A stretch of 64,000 bases of DNA from Limnomonas spitsbergensis. Lineage: Eukaryota > Chlorophyta > Chlorophyceae > Chlamydomonadales. The notes beneath the pieces were generated by a model. That model saw only the letters and a program-made list of their open reading frames with translations, was not told the origin of the DNA and did no database searches. The position numbers were made by a program, and so were the translations under genes. Shown here piece by piece: positions 9,997 through 24,900 of this stretch; the first letter of the stretch is position 1, and each line of letters begins with the position of its first letter. The DNA lies in assembly GCA_037349105.1 (NCBI GenBank), contig JAYJMM010000036.1:5554001-5618000 (forward strand), written 5' to 3'.

Positions 9997-12900
9997 GTGT
10001 TTGGCGCTTTTGCAGCTGGATTTCCTTTTTCGATTTTGCTTGACCTGGCATCATGCCATTGAGTGCCTGGCACCCTGTTATGCACAATGTGCAGTGTTCT
10101 GTGACTGCAAGGCCTGCCCTAGGAGTAACTGAATACCGCACAGTGCACATATTGCATACAATTTCCAGTGCATTTTCAGTGCTTGCAATTTCCAGGTATG
10201 CTAATACCCTCCATTAGTTACTCATGCAAGAAAACCGCAAGCATGGGTAACTGGAAGAGTAGTGTGTTACGCGTGCCTGAAGACTACCGAAGGGATGGGA
10301 GGACTAGTCTCTCGTATCAAGAAGTTCTCCGAGAGATGTGGGACGACGCACCTACCAGTACTGCAGCCGCCACTTTGGCATGCAGCGGCATAAAATGTGG
10401 GACCTGGCTTGCCTAGACAGGCATCGCCCGAGTTCCTGACCTCTCCTTGGACACATATATGCCTTCCATTGTCGGTACTCCGCTGCACATACTTTAGTCG
10501 TCCCTTCCCTACCCATGGTAACGGTGCAGATGTGGCTTCGGCCCCGAGCTGCGCTGCTCCCTTAACCCACACGCGTCTAGGGGGGCGTACTTTCTTTCTT
10601 CATATTTCTGCCCCTTCCCTGTACACGAAATACTCGTTTCCATCCGTCTGCGGATGCAAGTCCATGCATCGGTAAACGCTGCACTGCCAAAAGTGAGAGA
10701 CGCAAAAACATGGGAGGGGGGCCTGGTAGTCACCCTTTCTCGACTGGCGCCCCTCCGGACCCGGAATGCGTTAGACATTAACGCTGTCCCCTTACCCAAC
10801 TCATGCTGGTATCATCACTCCTGAAAAAATCAAAGGCCGCTGTGTTCCTTAAATGCAGGGCGTGTCCGCTAAATTATCTCAAGCTGGATTCGTGCAGAGG
10901 TGAGTCATCAAGGAATGTGGAAAGTGGGGAAACCCAGTTTCCCATGGAGCCCTTTTGAGATGCAAATGTGGGAAAGCCTGCCATGCATGTGCCGCATGTG
11001 CCGCATGTGCTGCCTGTGCCGCATGTGCCGCATGTGCTGCCTGTGCTGCATGTGCTGCTTGTGCTGCATGTGCTGCATGTGCTGCATGTGCTGCATGTGC
11101 TGCATGTGCTGCATGTGCTGCATGTGCTGCATGTGCTGCATGTGCTGCATGTGCTGCATGTGCCGCATGTGCCGCATGTGCCGCATGTGCCGCATGTGCT
11201 GCATGTGCTGCATGTGCCGCATGTGCTGCATGTCATGTGGGTAACGGCACAGATGTGGTCTCGGCCCAGGCTGCGCTGTTTCCTTTACTCTCTTACGCCC
11301 CCCAAGGCGCGTAGCTTTCTTTGATTCTTCCTGTCTGTCTGTCTGTCTGTCTGTCTGTGGGTATACCAGTGGGGCATTTTACATTTCTGCTGTTGTGTTG
11401 TATTGCCTTCCTGGTAGATCTAGATGGGGAATTAGTGCTTATCCTGCAGAGTGCAGACTCATCTTCGCTACCACGCTAATTTTTAAAACAATTCAGCTAC
11501 AATTCAGGTACACAATAGCCTGCAGCCGGGGTCGCCAATTTCGTCCAGCCCAGTTTTTACAGACTATTGGCCGTGAGCCATTTGTTCTGTCCCAACCTAC
11601 CCAGCGGTGGCTGCCTGGTATCTCCCCAAATGGTGCTCTGGGGTTTAATGTTCAGGGTTTAGGGTTAAGGATGCACTGCAAAAACACTAGCGCTTGCTTA
11701 TCTTTACCTGACTGATAATAACGCACAGGTTCGGCCACCAGCTGGTTCAAAATGGCAGTGCAGGCAACAGCACACCCTTCTATTTCATAGGCTTCAATGC
11801 TTACTGGCTCCCGGATAAGGTGGGGTCAGCAGACAAGAGCTTGTGGCAGGAGGGTTTAGGGATGAGGGTTGAGGCATTGGTTTTGAGGGTGGAGGTTTAA
11901 GGGATGAGGGTTGAGGGATTGCATTAGAGGGTTGGTTTAGGTTTGAGGGTGATGTTAGATTGGCCATGCACAGAATGCTTGGCTCCCGAAGGAGCTTCTG
12001 CCAGCATCTTTGAAACTTTTGTTTCGCAGCCGTTGCCTTCAAGCTCAAAGAAATGCGAGCGGGGGGACGACGGCTGGATTGCTTGTGTTTTGAAATGGTA
12101 GCGGGGGGGGGGCGACGGCTGCATTGCTTCTTTTAAATGCGAAGGGCGGGCGACGGCTGCATTACTTGTGTTTTGAAATGCAAGCGGGGGGGGGGCGACG
12201 GCTGCATTGCTTCTTTTAAATGCGAAGGGCGGGCGACGGCTGCATTACTTGTGTTTTGAAATACAAGCGGGGGGGGGCGACGGCTGCATTGCTTCTTTTA
12301 AATGCGAAGGGCGGGCGACGGCTGCATTACTTGTGTTTTGAAATACAAGCGGGGGGGGGCGACGGCTGCATTGCTTGTTTTGAAATGCCTAACATAAATT
12401 GCTTGACACTAGGCCTGACACCAGATCATGCCCAAACCCCAGCCATGTATTGGAAGGGGCCTTTGTGGCAACCGATGCCTGGGTGCTTGGGTTTCAGGTC
12501 AGGGGGTCGGGTTCAGCGCAACGGCAGACGGAGTACCAGTATGTTTCATTTGATTATATATATCTTGACTTGGCCTCTGATGATGAGTTCTGATCTTCCA
12601 GTGGCTTGACTCGATCCAGGCTTGAGTAAGGGTGTGGGAAGGTTACGGATTTCGACTATCAAGATCTTAACCCCTGTTGTAGGGGGATATATAGTAGCAA
12701 AAGGAAAGTTGCAGCAGAAATAAACCAAAAACAAACCTGAAATAAACATGAAATAAACCTGAAATAAACCAGAAGTAAACCTGAAATAAACATGAAATAA
12801 ACCTGAAATAAACCAGAAGTAAACCTGAAGTAAACCTGAAATAAACCTGAAATAAACCAGAAGTAAACCTGAAATGAACCAGAAATAAACCAGAAGTAAA

Positions 12901-15900
12901 CCTGAAATGAACCAGAAGTAATCCAGAAATAAACCAGAAGTAAACCAGAAATAAACCAGAAATAAACCAGAAATAAACCAGAAGTAAACCTGAAATAAAC
13001 CAGAAGTAAACCTGAAATGAACGAGAAATAAACCTAAAATGAACCAGAAATAAACCGGAAACAAACCAGAAATAAACCAGAAAGAAATCGGAAACAAACC
13101 AGAAATAAACCACTTTGACAGGATTGTTTGCCGTGTCGCAGGCCTCTTGGGGCAATGACTGGGGGAGGCGGCAAGTCGTGGAGCTGGTGGCAGCTGCCAA
13201 GGCAGGTCGAGTCTACAGTTGGTTGTTATGAAAACTTGAAATTCAAATCTGAAATATGATCTGGTAGCGGTGTGCAGATGTGGCTCCGGCCTGGGCTGCG
13301 CTGTGCCTGTACGTTGCTGCGGGGTTGCGGTTTGTTTCCGCTCTGAAACATGATCTGGTATTTGAGCTTCTTACTTCTTACTTCATACTTTGAGCATCTG
13401 AATTCATACTTTGAGCTTCTAACTTCATGCTTCGCACCCACTTCATGCTTCATGCTTCTCACCTGCATCAGAGCTCCGAAGACAGCTTAGCCAGCGGAAA
13501 TACGTTACAGTTCCGTGTTTCTGTACGATGCCTCTTTCCCAGATAACCCTAGGTGATATGTAGATTCAAACTTGTGTGTTGCTAATGTTGACTGTGTGAC
13601 ATTCCTCCACAGAGCTGTGTCGGCTGACAGAAAAATAATCTTCAAAAAACAGCTGACATCCAAAGTGACTGAGGAAGTGAGGTTCAGGAACACATTTGGC
13701 CTTTGCCATTTTCTGTCCCCTGACCCTGCCCCCCCAACCTCCCCCCTGACCCCCCTGGCCCCCTAAACACGTACTTGGTCTCGCCTGTTTCCAGAGGCTG
13801 GGTCTCAAAGTGGGACGCGTCTGGGCCTTCAACAGTAACCTGCCCAGCGAGCCAGGAAAGTACGACGAGAAGCAATTCGAAGCCCTTGATTTCGTGATCT
13901 ATGTTGCTGGCCGGTGAGTCCATGCCTGGAATGGATAAAGGACTTGGTTAGGATGTGGTAAGGGCGCCGTTCTGTGGCTCGCGTCTCGCGGCTCCAGCCC
14001 CTTCGCCCCTCGCGGCTTGCGGTTCCGTGGCTCCGGCCCCGGCTCGTGTCTCACGGCTCCGGCCTCTTCCCCCTTATGGCATCGATCGCACTCAAGTTCA
14101 GACCCAGTACCGATCTATGCCAGCGAAGCAGAAAACATGCCGATGGCAGCATAGGCAGGCTCGTGCATGTAACATCCAGGGATATTCAACACCCAGAAAA
14201 GCGGACGTACAAATTCGTTTTATTATGAATGATGGACACGCGTGTGGCGCTGAAATTGGACGTCCTGACAACTATGGGTTGGTGCAGCAATGCAGGACTG
14301 CAGGGCAAGCATCTGCACAAACACAACAGCTCTCAAAAGCAATTATCGTGCTTGCTCGGAGGAACACACAGGCTCGTTCTTTTTGCAGGCACCGACAGGC
14401 ACCAGGCTGTTTAAGACAATTTTTGAGCATCCAGTCACCTTCCTGCCATGCAATATTTACGTTATGTGACTCAGCTACCTGTCAGCTACATTCCGGCTGC
14501 TGGCCGGAGGCCCCAGGTTTGGTCAGCCATGCTGCTTGCACCGCCGGCTGTAGGCTGGTCCAGGTTTGGCTCCGATCAGGCCTTCGCCAGGCGGCCTTGC
14601 GGCCGCCAATGGTGGCCTTGTAGTCAATGCATTTTGCAGTGGTTACCACATCACTCTCAGCTACATTTCAGCTACACTATGGCCTGCGGCCACTCGCCCC
14701 TGGCTCGGCCAACCCTGCTGCCAAGGCCACCGGTCGGAGGCCGGTCCAGGTTTGGTGTCAATCGGCCCAGGGGTGGCCACAGGACGCCCCATCAAAGGTC
14801 GTCCGGTAACCACTAAAAAAAACAAGCTTGTGGCTGGGAACAACGACACTACTGCCATGACCATGCTCCGCAGGTACAACATCCGGATGATCCTGGCCAT
14901 GGGAAACCTGTGGCCCGCGTACTTTGGCCCTGAACGCTGGCTGTACTACGCAAATCGATCTGCAGGTGCGGATTTTGAACCCTAGCATTTGAATTCTGAG
15001 CCCTGAATCCTAAAACAGGTTGATGATATCCCATGCTGATATCCGGTGTTTTGTGTGGCAAGGGATCGGCCATCGACAGCATAGCATAGCTGTCACAGTA
15101 GTTTGAATGTTGGTGTGAAAATATTCAAATATCTGATCCGTCATATCTTTCTTTCTTTCCGACGCGTCATTCTTTCAAACAATTAAAGAGGAACAGGATT
15201 CGATGCAAAATAATATCAGCAGCACAGCCCTGCCCAGACCCTGCTTTCAAATAGCTCTGAAATATGCTCAGCGGAAATCCAGAGTCCAGCATTTCAGCCC
15301 CCACAATCCATTCATATCTTATCACCCACTGTTGCATCACCACTCCACTGTGCACAACCCCGCGACAGCGCTGGAGCATTTCCGAAGTGTAAACCACTGC
15401 ATGTGCCGGTCGCAGTTGGCGGTACATTGAAGCTCAGTGGCTGGAAGCAAACAATGCCTGGCTTCCGTAGTCTCACTAGTTCAGGGTTTTGCTGTAGGGT
15501 TTAGGGATGGTTTGTATGGATTTGCTTTAGGGATCTTCTGTATCAGAGACCGCTGCCCCTGCTGCTGCCACACCGCGGGATCTGTGCCATGCAATCCATT
15601 GCAGCATCCCGTATCAATGTATTCCTTTCACAACCAGCATCAAGCCTGGACATACATGTGTATAATCCATTCATATCACATTGCAAGCAGATGGCTCAGG
15701 TATCCTAGACCTCTCCAGCCGTTGGCTGTCCTTTGCAATCCATTGCAGCTCTCTGCCATGCGTTCCCTTTACCCGCAGCCGCTGGCCTGAATGCACGTCT
15801 ATAAATGTGCATGTCCTGTTGCATGTCCTGTTGCATGTCCTGTTGCATGTCCTGATGCAAGCAGACAGCTAAGATGTACTAGACTTCCACCAGCCGTTCC

Positions 15901-18900
15901 TGTGCCATGCAACCCATCGCAACTTCACATTACATGTTCCTTTGACGACCAGCAGCACCAGGCCTGGACATAGATGTGTAGAATTCACGCACATCATATT
16001 GCATGCAGACAGCTCAGGCATATTGCAGCTCAGACAGCTCAGGCATATTGCAAGCAGACAGCTCAGGCATATTGCAAGCAGACAGCTCAGGCATATTGCA
16101 TGCAGACAGCTCAGGCATATTGCAAGCAGACAGCTCAGGCATATTGCAAGCAGACAGCTCAGGCATATTGCATGCAGACAGCTCAGGCATATTGCATGCA
16201 GACAGCTCAGGCATATTGCATGCAGACAGCTCAGGCATATTGCATGCAGACAGCTCAGGCATATTGCAAGCAGACAGCTCAGGCATATTGCAAGCAGACA
16301 GCTCAGGCATATTGCATGCAGACAGCTCAGGCATATTGCAAGCAGACAGCTCAGGCATATTGCATGCAGACAGCTCAGGCATATTGCATGCAGACAGCTC
16401 AGGCATATTGCATGCAGACAGCTCAGGCATATTGCAAGCAGACAGCTCAGGCATATTGCATGCAGACAGCTCAGGCATATTGCAAGCAGACAGCTCAGGC
16501 ATATTGCAAGCAGACAGCTCAGGCATATTGCAAGCAGACAGCTCAGGCATATTGCAAGCAGACAGCTCAGGCATATTGCAAGCAGACAGCTCAGGCATAT
16601 TGCAAGCAGACAGCTCAGGCATATTGCAAGCAGACAGCTCAGGCATATTGCAAGCAGACAGCTCAGGCATATTGCATGCAGACAGCTCAGGCATATTGCA
16701 AGCAGACAGCTCAGGCATATTGCATGCAGACAGCTCAGGCATATTGCATGCAGACAGCTCAGGCATATTGCATGCAGACAGCTCAGGCATATTGCAAGCA
16801 GACAGCTCAGGCATATTGCATGCAGACAGCTCAGGCATATTGCATGCAGACAGCTCAGGCATATTGCAAGCAGACAGCTCAGGCATATTGCAAGCAGACA
16901 GCTCAGGCATATTGCATGCAGACAGCTCAGGCATATTGCAAGCAGACAGCTCAGGCATATTGCATGCAGACAGCTCAGGCATATTGCAAGCAGACAGCTC
17001 AGGCATATTGCATGCAGACAGCTCAGGCATATTGCATGCAGACAGCTCAGGCATATTGCATGCAGACAGCTCAGGCATATTGCATGCAGACAGCTCAGGC
17101 ATATTGCAAGCAGACAGCTCAGGCATATTGCATGCAGACAGCTCAGGCATATTGCAAGCAGACAGCTCAGGCATATTGCATGCAGACAGCTCAGGCATAT
17201 TGCAAGCAGACAGCTCAGGCATATTGCAAGCAGACAGCTCAGGCATATTGCATGCAGACAGCTCAGGCATATTGCAAGCAGACAGCTCAGGCATATTGCA
17301 TGCAGACAGCTCAGGCATATTGCAAGCAGACAGCTCAGGCATATTGCATGCAGACAGCTCAGGCATATTGCAAGCAGACAGCTCAGGCATATTGCATGCA
17401 GACAGCTCAGGCATATTGCAAGCAGACAGCTCAGGCATATTGCAAGCAGACAGCTCAGGCATATTGCAAGCAGACAGCTCAGGCATATTGCAAGCAGACA
17501 GCTCAGGCATATTGCATGCAGACAGCTCAGGCATATTGCATGCAGACAGCTCAGGCATATTGCATGCAGACAGCTCAGGCATATTGCAAGCAGACAGCTC
17601 AGGCATATTGCATGCAGACAGCTCAGGCATATTGCAAGCAGACAGCTCAGGCATATTGCATGCAGACAGCTCAGGCATATTGCATGCAGACAGCTCAGGC
17701 ATATTGCATGCAGACAGCTCAGGCATATTGCAAGCAGACAGCTCAGGCATATTGCAAGCAGACAGCTCAGGCATATTGCAAGCAGACAGCTCAGGCATAT
17801 TGCATGCAGACAGCTCAGGCATATTGCATGCAGACAGCTCAGGCATATTGCAAGCAGACAGCTCAGGCATATTGCAAGCAGACAGCTCAGGCATATTGCA
17901 TGCAGACAGCTCAGGCATATTGCATGCAGACAGCTCAGGCATATTGCATGCAGACAGCTCAGGCATATTGCATGCAGACAGCTCAGGCATATTGCATGCA
18001 GACAGCTCAGGCATATTGCAAGCAGACAGCTCAGGCATATTGCAAGCAGACAGCTCAGGCATATTGCAAGCAGACAGCTCAGGCATATTGCAAGCAGACA
18101 GCTCAGGCATATTGCAAGCAGACAGCTCAGGCATATTGCAAGCAGACAGCTCAGGCATATTGCATGCAGACAGCTCAGGCATATTGCAAGCAGACAGCTC
18201 AGGCATATTGCAAGCAGACAGCTCAGGCATATTGCAAGCAGACAGCTCAGGCATATTGCAAGCAGACAGCTCAGGCATATTGCAAGCAGACAGCTCAGGC
18301 ATATTGCAAGCAGACAGCTCAGGCATATTGCAAGCAGACAGCTCAGGCATATTGCAAGCAGACAGCTCAGGCATATTGCAAGCAGACAGCTCAGGCATAT
18401 TGCATGCAGACAGCTCAGGCATATTGCATGCAGACAGCTCAGGCATATTGCATGCAGACAGCTCAGGCATATTGCAAGCAGACAGCTCAGGCATATTGCA
18501 AGCAGACAGCTCAGGCATATTGCATGCAGACAGCTCAGGCATATTGCAAGCAGACAGCTCAGGCATATTGCATGCAGACAGCTCAGGCATATTGCATGCA
18601 GACAGCTCAGGCATATTGCAAGCAGACAGCTCAGGCATATTGCAAGCAGACAGCTCAGGCATATTGCAAGCAGACAGCTCAGGCATATTGCAAGCAGACA
18701 GCTCAGGCATATTGCAAGCAGACAGCTCAGGCATATTGCAAGCAGACAGCTCAGGCATATTGCAAGCAGACAGCTCAGGCATATTGCAAGCAGACAGCTC
18801 AGGCATATTGCAAGCAGACAGCTCAGGCATATTGCAAGCAGACAGCTCAGGCATATTGCAAGCAGACAGCTCAGGCATATTGCATGCAGACAGCTCAGGC

Positions 18901-21900
18901 ATATTGCATGCAGACAGCTCAGGCATATTGCATGCAGACAGCTCAGGCATATTGCAAGCAGACAGCTCAGGCATATTGCAAGCAGACAGCTCAGGCATAT
19001 TGCATGCAGACAGCTCAGGCATATTGCAAGCAGACAGCTCAGGCATATTGCATGCAGACAGCTCAGGCATATTGCATGCAGACAGCTCAGGCATATTGCA
19101 AGCAGACAGCTCAGGCATATTGCAAGCAGACAGCTCAGGCATATTGCATGCAGACAGCTCAGGCATATTGCAAGCAGACAGCTCAGGCATATTGCAAGCA
19201 GACAGCTCAGGCATATTGCATGCAGACAGCTCAGGCATATTGCATGCAGACAGCTCAGGCATATTGCAAGCAGACAGCTCAGGCATATTGCATGCAGACA
19301 GCTCAGGCATATTGCATGCAGACAGCTCAGGCATATTGCATGCAGACAGCTCAGGCATATTGCATGCAGACAGCTCAGGCATATTGCATGCAGACAGCTC
19401 AGGCATATTGCATGCAGACAGCTCAGGCATATTGCATGCAGACAGCTCAGGCATATTGCATGCAGACAGCTCAGGCATATTGCATGCAGACAGCTCAGGC
19501 ATATTGCAAGCAGACAGCTCAGGCATATTGCAAGCAGACAGCTCAGGCATATTGCATGCAGACAGCTCAGGCATATTGCATGCAGACAGCTCAGGCATAT
19601 TGCATGCAGACAGCTCAGGCATATTGCATGCAGACAGCTCAGGCATATTGCAAGCAGACAGCTCAGGCATATTGCATGCAGACAGCTCAGGCATATTGCA
19701 AGCAGACAGCTCAGGCATATTGCATGCAGACAGCTCAGGCATATTGCATGCAGACAGCTCAGGCATATTGCATGCAGACAGCTCAGGCATATTGCAAGCA
19801 GACAGCTCAGGCATATTGCATGCAGACAGCTCAGGCATATTGCAAGCAGACAGCTCAGGCATATTGCATGCAGACAGCTCAGGCATATTGCAAGCAGACA
19901 GCTCAGGCATATTGCATGCAGACAGCTCAGGCATATTGCATGCAGACAGCTCAGGCATATTGCAAGCAGACAGCTCAGGCATATTGCATGCAGACAGCTC
20001 AGGCATATTGCATGCAGACAGCTCAGGCATATTGCATGCAGACAGCTCAGGCATATTGCAAGCAGACAGCTCAGGCATATTGCATGCAGACAGCTCAGGC
20101 ATATTGCAAGCAGACAGCTCAGGCATATTGCATGCAGACAGCTCAGGCATATTGCAAGCAGACAGCTCAGGCATATTGCAAGCAGACAGCTCAGGCATAT
20201 TGCAAGCAGACAGCTCAGGCATATTGCATGCAGACAGCTCAGGCATATTGCAAGCAGACAGCTCAGGCATATTGCATGCAGACAGCTCAGGCATATTGCA
20301 AGCAGACAGCTCAGGCATATTGCATGCAGACAGCTCAGGCATATTGCAAGCAGACAGCTCAGGCATATTGCAAGCAGACAGCTCAGGCATATTGCATGCA
20401 GACAGCTCAGGCATATTGCATGCAGACAGCTCAGGCATATTGCATGCAGACAGCTCAGGCATATTGCAAGCAGACAGCTCAGGCATATTGCATGCAGACA
20501 GCTCAGGCATATTGCAAGCAGACAGCTCAGGCATATTGCAAGCAGACAGCTCAGGCATATTGCAAGCAGACAGCTCAGGCATATTGCATGCAGACAGCTC
20601 AGGCATATTGCATGCAGACAGCTCAGGCATATTGCAAGCAGACAGCTCAGGCATATTGCATGCAGACAGCTCAGGCATATTGCAAGCAGACAGCTCAGGC
20701 ATATTGCATGCAGACAGCTCAGGCATATTGCAAGCAGACAGCTCAGGCATATTGCATGCAGACAGCTCAGGCATATTGCATGCAGACAGCTCAGGCATAT
20801 TGCATGCAGACAGCTCAGGCATATTGCATGCAGACAGCTCAGGCATATTGCAAGCAGACAGCTCAGGCATATTGCATGCAGACAGCTCAGGCATATTGCA
20901 TGCAGACAGCTCAGGCATATTGCAAGCAGACAGCTCAGGCATATTGCATGCAGACAGCTCAGGCATATTGCATGCAGACAGCTCAGGCATATTGCAAGCA
21001 GACAGCTCAGGCATATTGCATGCAGACAGCTCAGGCATATTGCAAGCAGACAGCTCAGGCATATTGCATGCAGACAGCTCAGGCATATTGCAAGCAGACA
21101 GCTCAGGCATATTGCATGCAGACAGCTCAGGCATATTGCATGCAGACAGCTCAGGCATATTGCAAGCAGACAGCTCAGGCATATTGCATGCAGACAGCTC
21201 AGGCATATTGCATGCAGACAGCTCAGGCATATTGCATGCAGACAGCTCAGGCATATTGCAAGCAGACAGCTCAGGCATATTGCATGCAGACAGCTCAGGC
21301 ATATTGCATGCAGACAGCTCAGGCATATTGCATGCAGACAGCTCAGGCATATTGCATGCAGACAGCTCAGGCATATTGCAAGCAGACAGCTCAGGCATAT
21401 TGCATGCAGACAGCTCAGGCATATTGCAAGCAGACAGCTCAGGCATATTGCATGCAGACAGCTCAGGCATATTGCAAGCAGACAGCTCAGGCATATTGCA
21501 TGCAGACAGCTCAGGCATATTGCAAGCAGACAGCTCAGGCATATTGCATGCAGACAGCTCAGGCATATTGCATGCAGACAGCTCAGGCATATTGCAAGCA
21601 GACAGCTCAGGCATATTGCAAGCAGACAGCTCAGGCATATTGCATGCAGACAGCTCAGGCATATTGCATGCAGACAGCTCAGGCATATTGCATGCAGACA
21701 GCTCAGGCATATTGCATGCAGACAGCTCAGGCATATTGCATGCAGACAGCTCAGGCATATTGCATGCAGACAGCTCAGGCATATTGCATGCAGACAGCTC
21801 AGGCATATTGCAGCTCAGACAGCTCAGGCATATTGCAAGCAGACAGCTCAGGCATATTGCAAGCAGACAGCTCAGGCATATTGCAAGCAGACAGCTCAGG

Positions 21901-24900
21901 CATATTGCAAGCAGACAGCTCAGGCATATTGCATGCAGACAGCTCAGGCATATTGCAAGCAGACAGCTCAGGCATATTGCATGCAGACAGCTCAGGCATA
22001 TTGCAAGCAGACAGCTCAGGCATATTGCAAGCAGACAGCTCAGGCATATTGCATGCAGACAGCTCAGGCATATTGCAAGCAGACAGCTCAGGCATATTGC
22101 AAGCAGACAGCTCAGGCATATTGCATGCAGACAGCTCAGGCATATTGCATGCAGACAGCTCAGGCATATTGCAAGCAGACAGCTCAGGCATATTGCATGC
22201 AGACAGCTCAGGCATATTGCATGCAGACAGCTCAGGCATATTGCAAGCAGACAGCTCAGGCATATTGCATGCAGACAGCTCAGGCATATTGCATGCAGAC
22301 AGCTCAGGCATATTGCATGCAGACAGCTCAGGCATATTGCAAGCAGACAGCTCAGGCATATTGCATGCAGACAGCTCAGGCATATTGCAAGCAGACAGCT
22401 CAGGCATATTGCATGCAGACAGCTCAGGCATATTGCAAGCAGACAGCTCAGGCATATTGCAAGCAGACAGCTCAGGCATATTGCAAGCAGACAGCTCAGG
22501 CATATTGCATGCAGACAGCTCAGGCATATTGCAAGCAGACAGCTCAGGCATATTGCAAGCAGACAGCTCAGGCATATTGCATGCAGACAGCTCAGGCATA
22601 TTGCAAGCAGACAGCTCAGGCATATTGCAAGCAGACAGCTCAGGCATATTGCATGCAGACAGCTCAGGCATATTGCAAGCAGACAGCTCAGGCATATTGC
22701 AAGCAGACAGCTCAGGCATATTGCAGCTCAGACAGCTCAGGCATATTGCATGCAGACAGCTCAGGCATATTGCAAGCAGACAGCTCAGGCATATTGCAAG
22801 CAGACAGCTCAGGCATATTGCATGCAGACAGCTCAGGCATATTGCAAGCAGACAGCTCAGGCATATTGCAAGCAGACAGCTCAGGCATATTGCATGCAGA
22901 CAGCTCAGGCATATTGCAAGCAGACAGCTCAGGCATATTGCAAGCAGACAGCTCAGGCATATTGCATGCAGACAGCTCAGGCATATTGCAAGCAGACAGC
23001 TCAGGCATATTGCATGCAGACAGCTCAGGCATATTGCAAGCAGACAGCTCAGGCATATTGCATGCAGACAGCTCAGGCATATTGCATGCAGACAGCTCAG
23101 GCATATTGCAAGCAGACAGCTCAGGCATATTGCATGCAGACAGCTCAGGCATATTGCAAGCAGACAGCTCAGGCATATTGCAAGCAGACAGCTCAGGCAT
23201 ATTGCATGCAGACAGCTCAGGCATATTGCAAGCAGACAGCTCAGGCATATTGCAAGCAGACAGCTCAGGCATATTGCAAGCAGACAGCTCAGGCATATTG
23301 CAAGCAGACAGCTCAGGCATATTGCAAGCAGACAGCTCAGGCATATTGCATGCAGACAGCTCAGGCATATTGCAAGCAGACAGCTCAGGCATATTGCAAG
23401 CAGACAGCTCAGGCATATTGCATGCAGACAGCTCAGGCATATTGCATGCAGACAGCTCAGGCATATTGCAAGCAGACAGCTCAGGCATATTGCAAGCAGA
23501 CAGCTCAGGCATATTGCATGCAGACAGCTCAGGCATATTGCATGCAGACAGCTCAGGCATATTGCAAGCAGACAGCTCAGGCATATTGCATGCAGACAGC
23601 TCAGGCATATTGCATGCAGACAGCTCAGGCATATTGCATGCAGACAGCTCAGGCATATTGCATGCAGACAGCTCAGGCATATTGCAAGCAGACAGCTCAG
23701 GCATATTGCAAGCAGACAGCTCAGGCATATTGCATGCAGACAGCTCAGGCATATTGCATGCAGACAGCTCAGGCATATTGCAAGCAGACAGCTCAGGCAT
23801 ATTGCATGCAGACAGCTCAGGCATATTGCAAGCAGACAGCTCAGGCATATTGCAAGCAGACAGCTCAGGCATATTGCAAGCAGACAGCTCAGGCATATTG
23901 CATGCAGACAGCTCAGGCATATTGCAAGCAGACAGCTCAGGCATATTGCAAGCAGACAGCTCAGGCATATTGCAAGCAGACAGCTCAGGCATATTGCATG
24001 CAGACAGCTCAGGCATATTGCATGCAGACAGCTCAGGCATATTGCAAGCAGACAGCTCAGGCATATTGCATGCAGACAGCTCAGGCATATTGCATGCAGA
24101 CAGCTCAGGCATATTGCAAGCAGACAGCTCAGGCATATTGCAAGCAGACAGCTCAGGCATATTGCATGCAGACAGCTCAGGCATATTGCATGCAGACAGC
24201 TCAGGCATATTGCATGCAGACAGCTCAGGCATATTGCATGCAGACAGCTCAGGCATATTGCAAGCAGACAGCTCAGGCATATTGCAAGCAGACAGCTCAG
24301 GCATATTGCATGCAGACAGCTCAGGCATATTGCAAGCAGACAGCTCAGGCATATTGCAAGCAGACAGCTCAGGCATATTGCAAGCAGACAGCTCAGGCAT
24401 ATTGCAAGCAGACAGCTCAGGCATATTGCATGCAGACAGCTCAGGCATATTGCATGCAGACAGCTCAGGCATATTGCATGCAGACAGCTCAGGCATATTG
24501 CATGCAGACAGCTCAGGCATATTGCAAGCAGACAGCTCAGGCATATTGCAAGCAGACAGCTCAGGCATATTGCATGCAGACAGCTCAGGCATATTGCATG
24601 CAGACAGCTCAGGCATATTGCAAGCAGACAGCTCAGGCATATTGCAAGCAGACAGCTCAGGCATATTGCATGCAGACAGCTCAGGCATATTGCAAGCAGA
24701 CAGCTCAGGCATATTGCAAGCAGACAGCTCAGGCATATTGCATGCAGACAGCTCAGGCATATTGCATGCAGACAGCTCAGGCATATTGCAAGCAGACAGC
24801 TCAGGCATATTGCAAGCAGACAGCTCAGGCATATTGCAAGCAGACAGCTCAGGCATATTGCAAGCAGACAGCTCAGGCATATTGCATGCAGACAGCTCAG

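Larger units (their letters stand above)
10150..13560. other. Intron 1 content: minisatellites and dispersed elements
   Basis: Apart from the arrays and elements listed separately, this stretch holds a partial hairpin element at 13262-13315, a weak CAGCTACA-like fragment at 11490-11640, a (CTGT)n tract at 11330-11358 and short TACTTC/CATGCTTC repeats at 13365-13460. The frame at 10168-10416 is open but has no recognisable motif. A further small exon of the mannanase cannot be excluded here. Confidence 0.5.

Noticed and set aside
10874..11324. Cysteine-rich peptide genes (CMCRMCRMCC, TCSTCST)
   Set aside because: A 9-bp minisatellite within mannanase intron 1; composition is dictated by the repeat on both strands.
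12546..13200. Membrane protein on the minus strand (YFWFISGLFLVYF pattern)
   Set aside because: It follows a strict 12-bp DNA repeat with no start context or splice logic.
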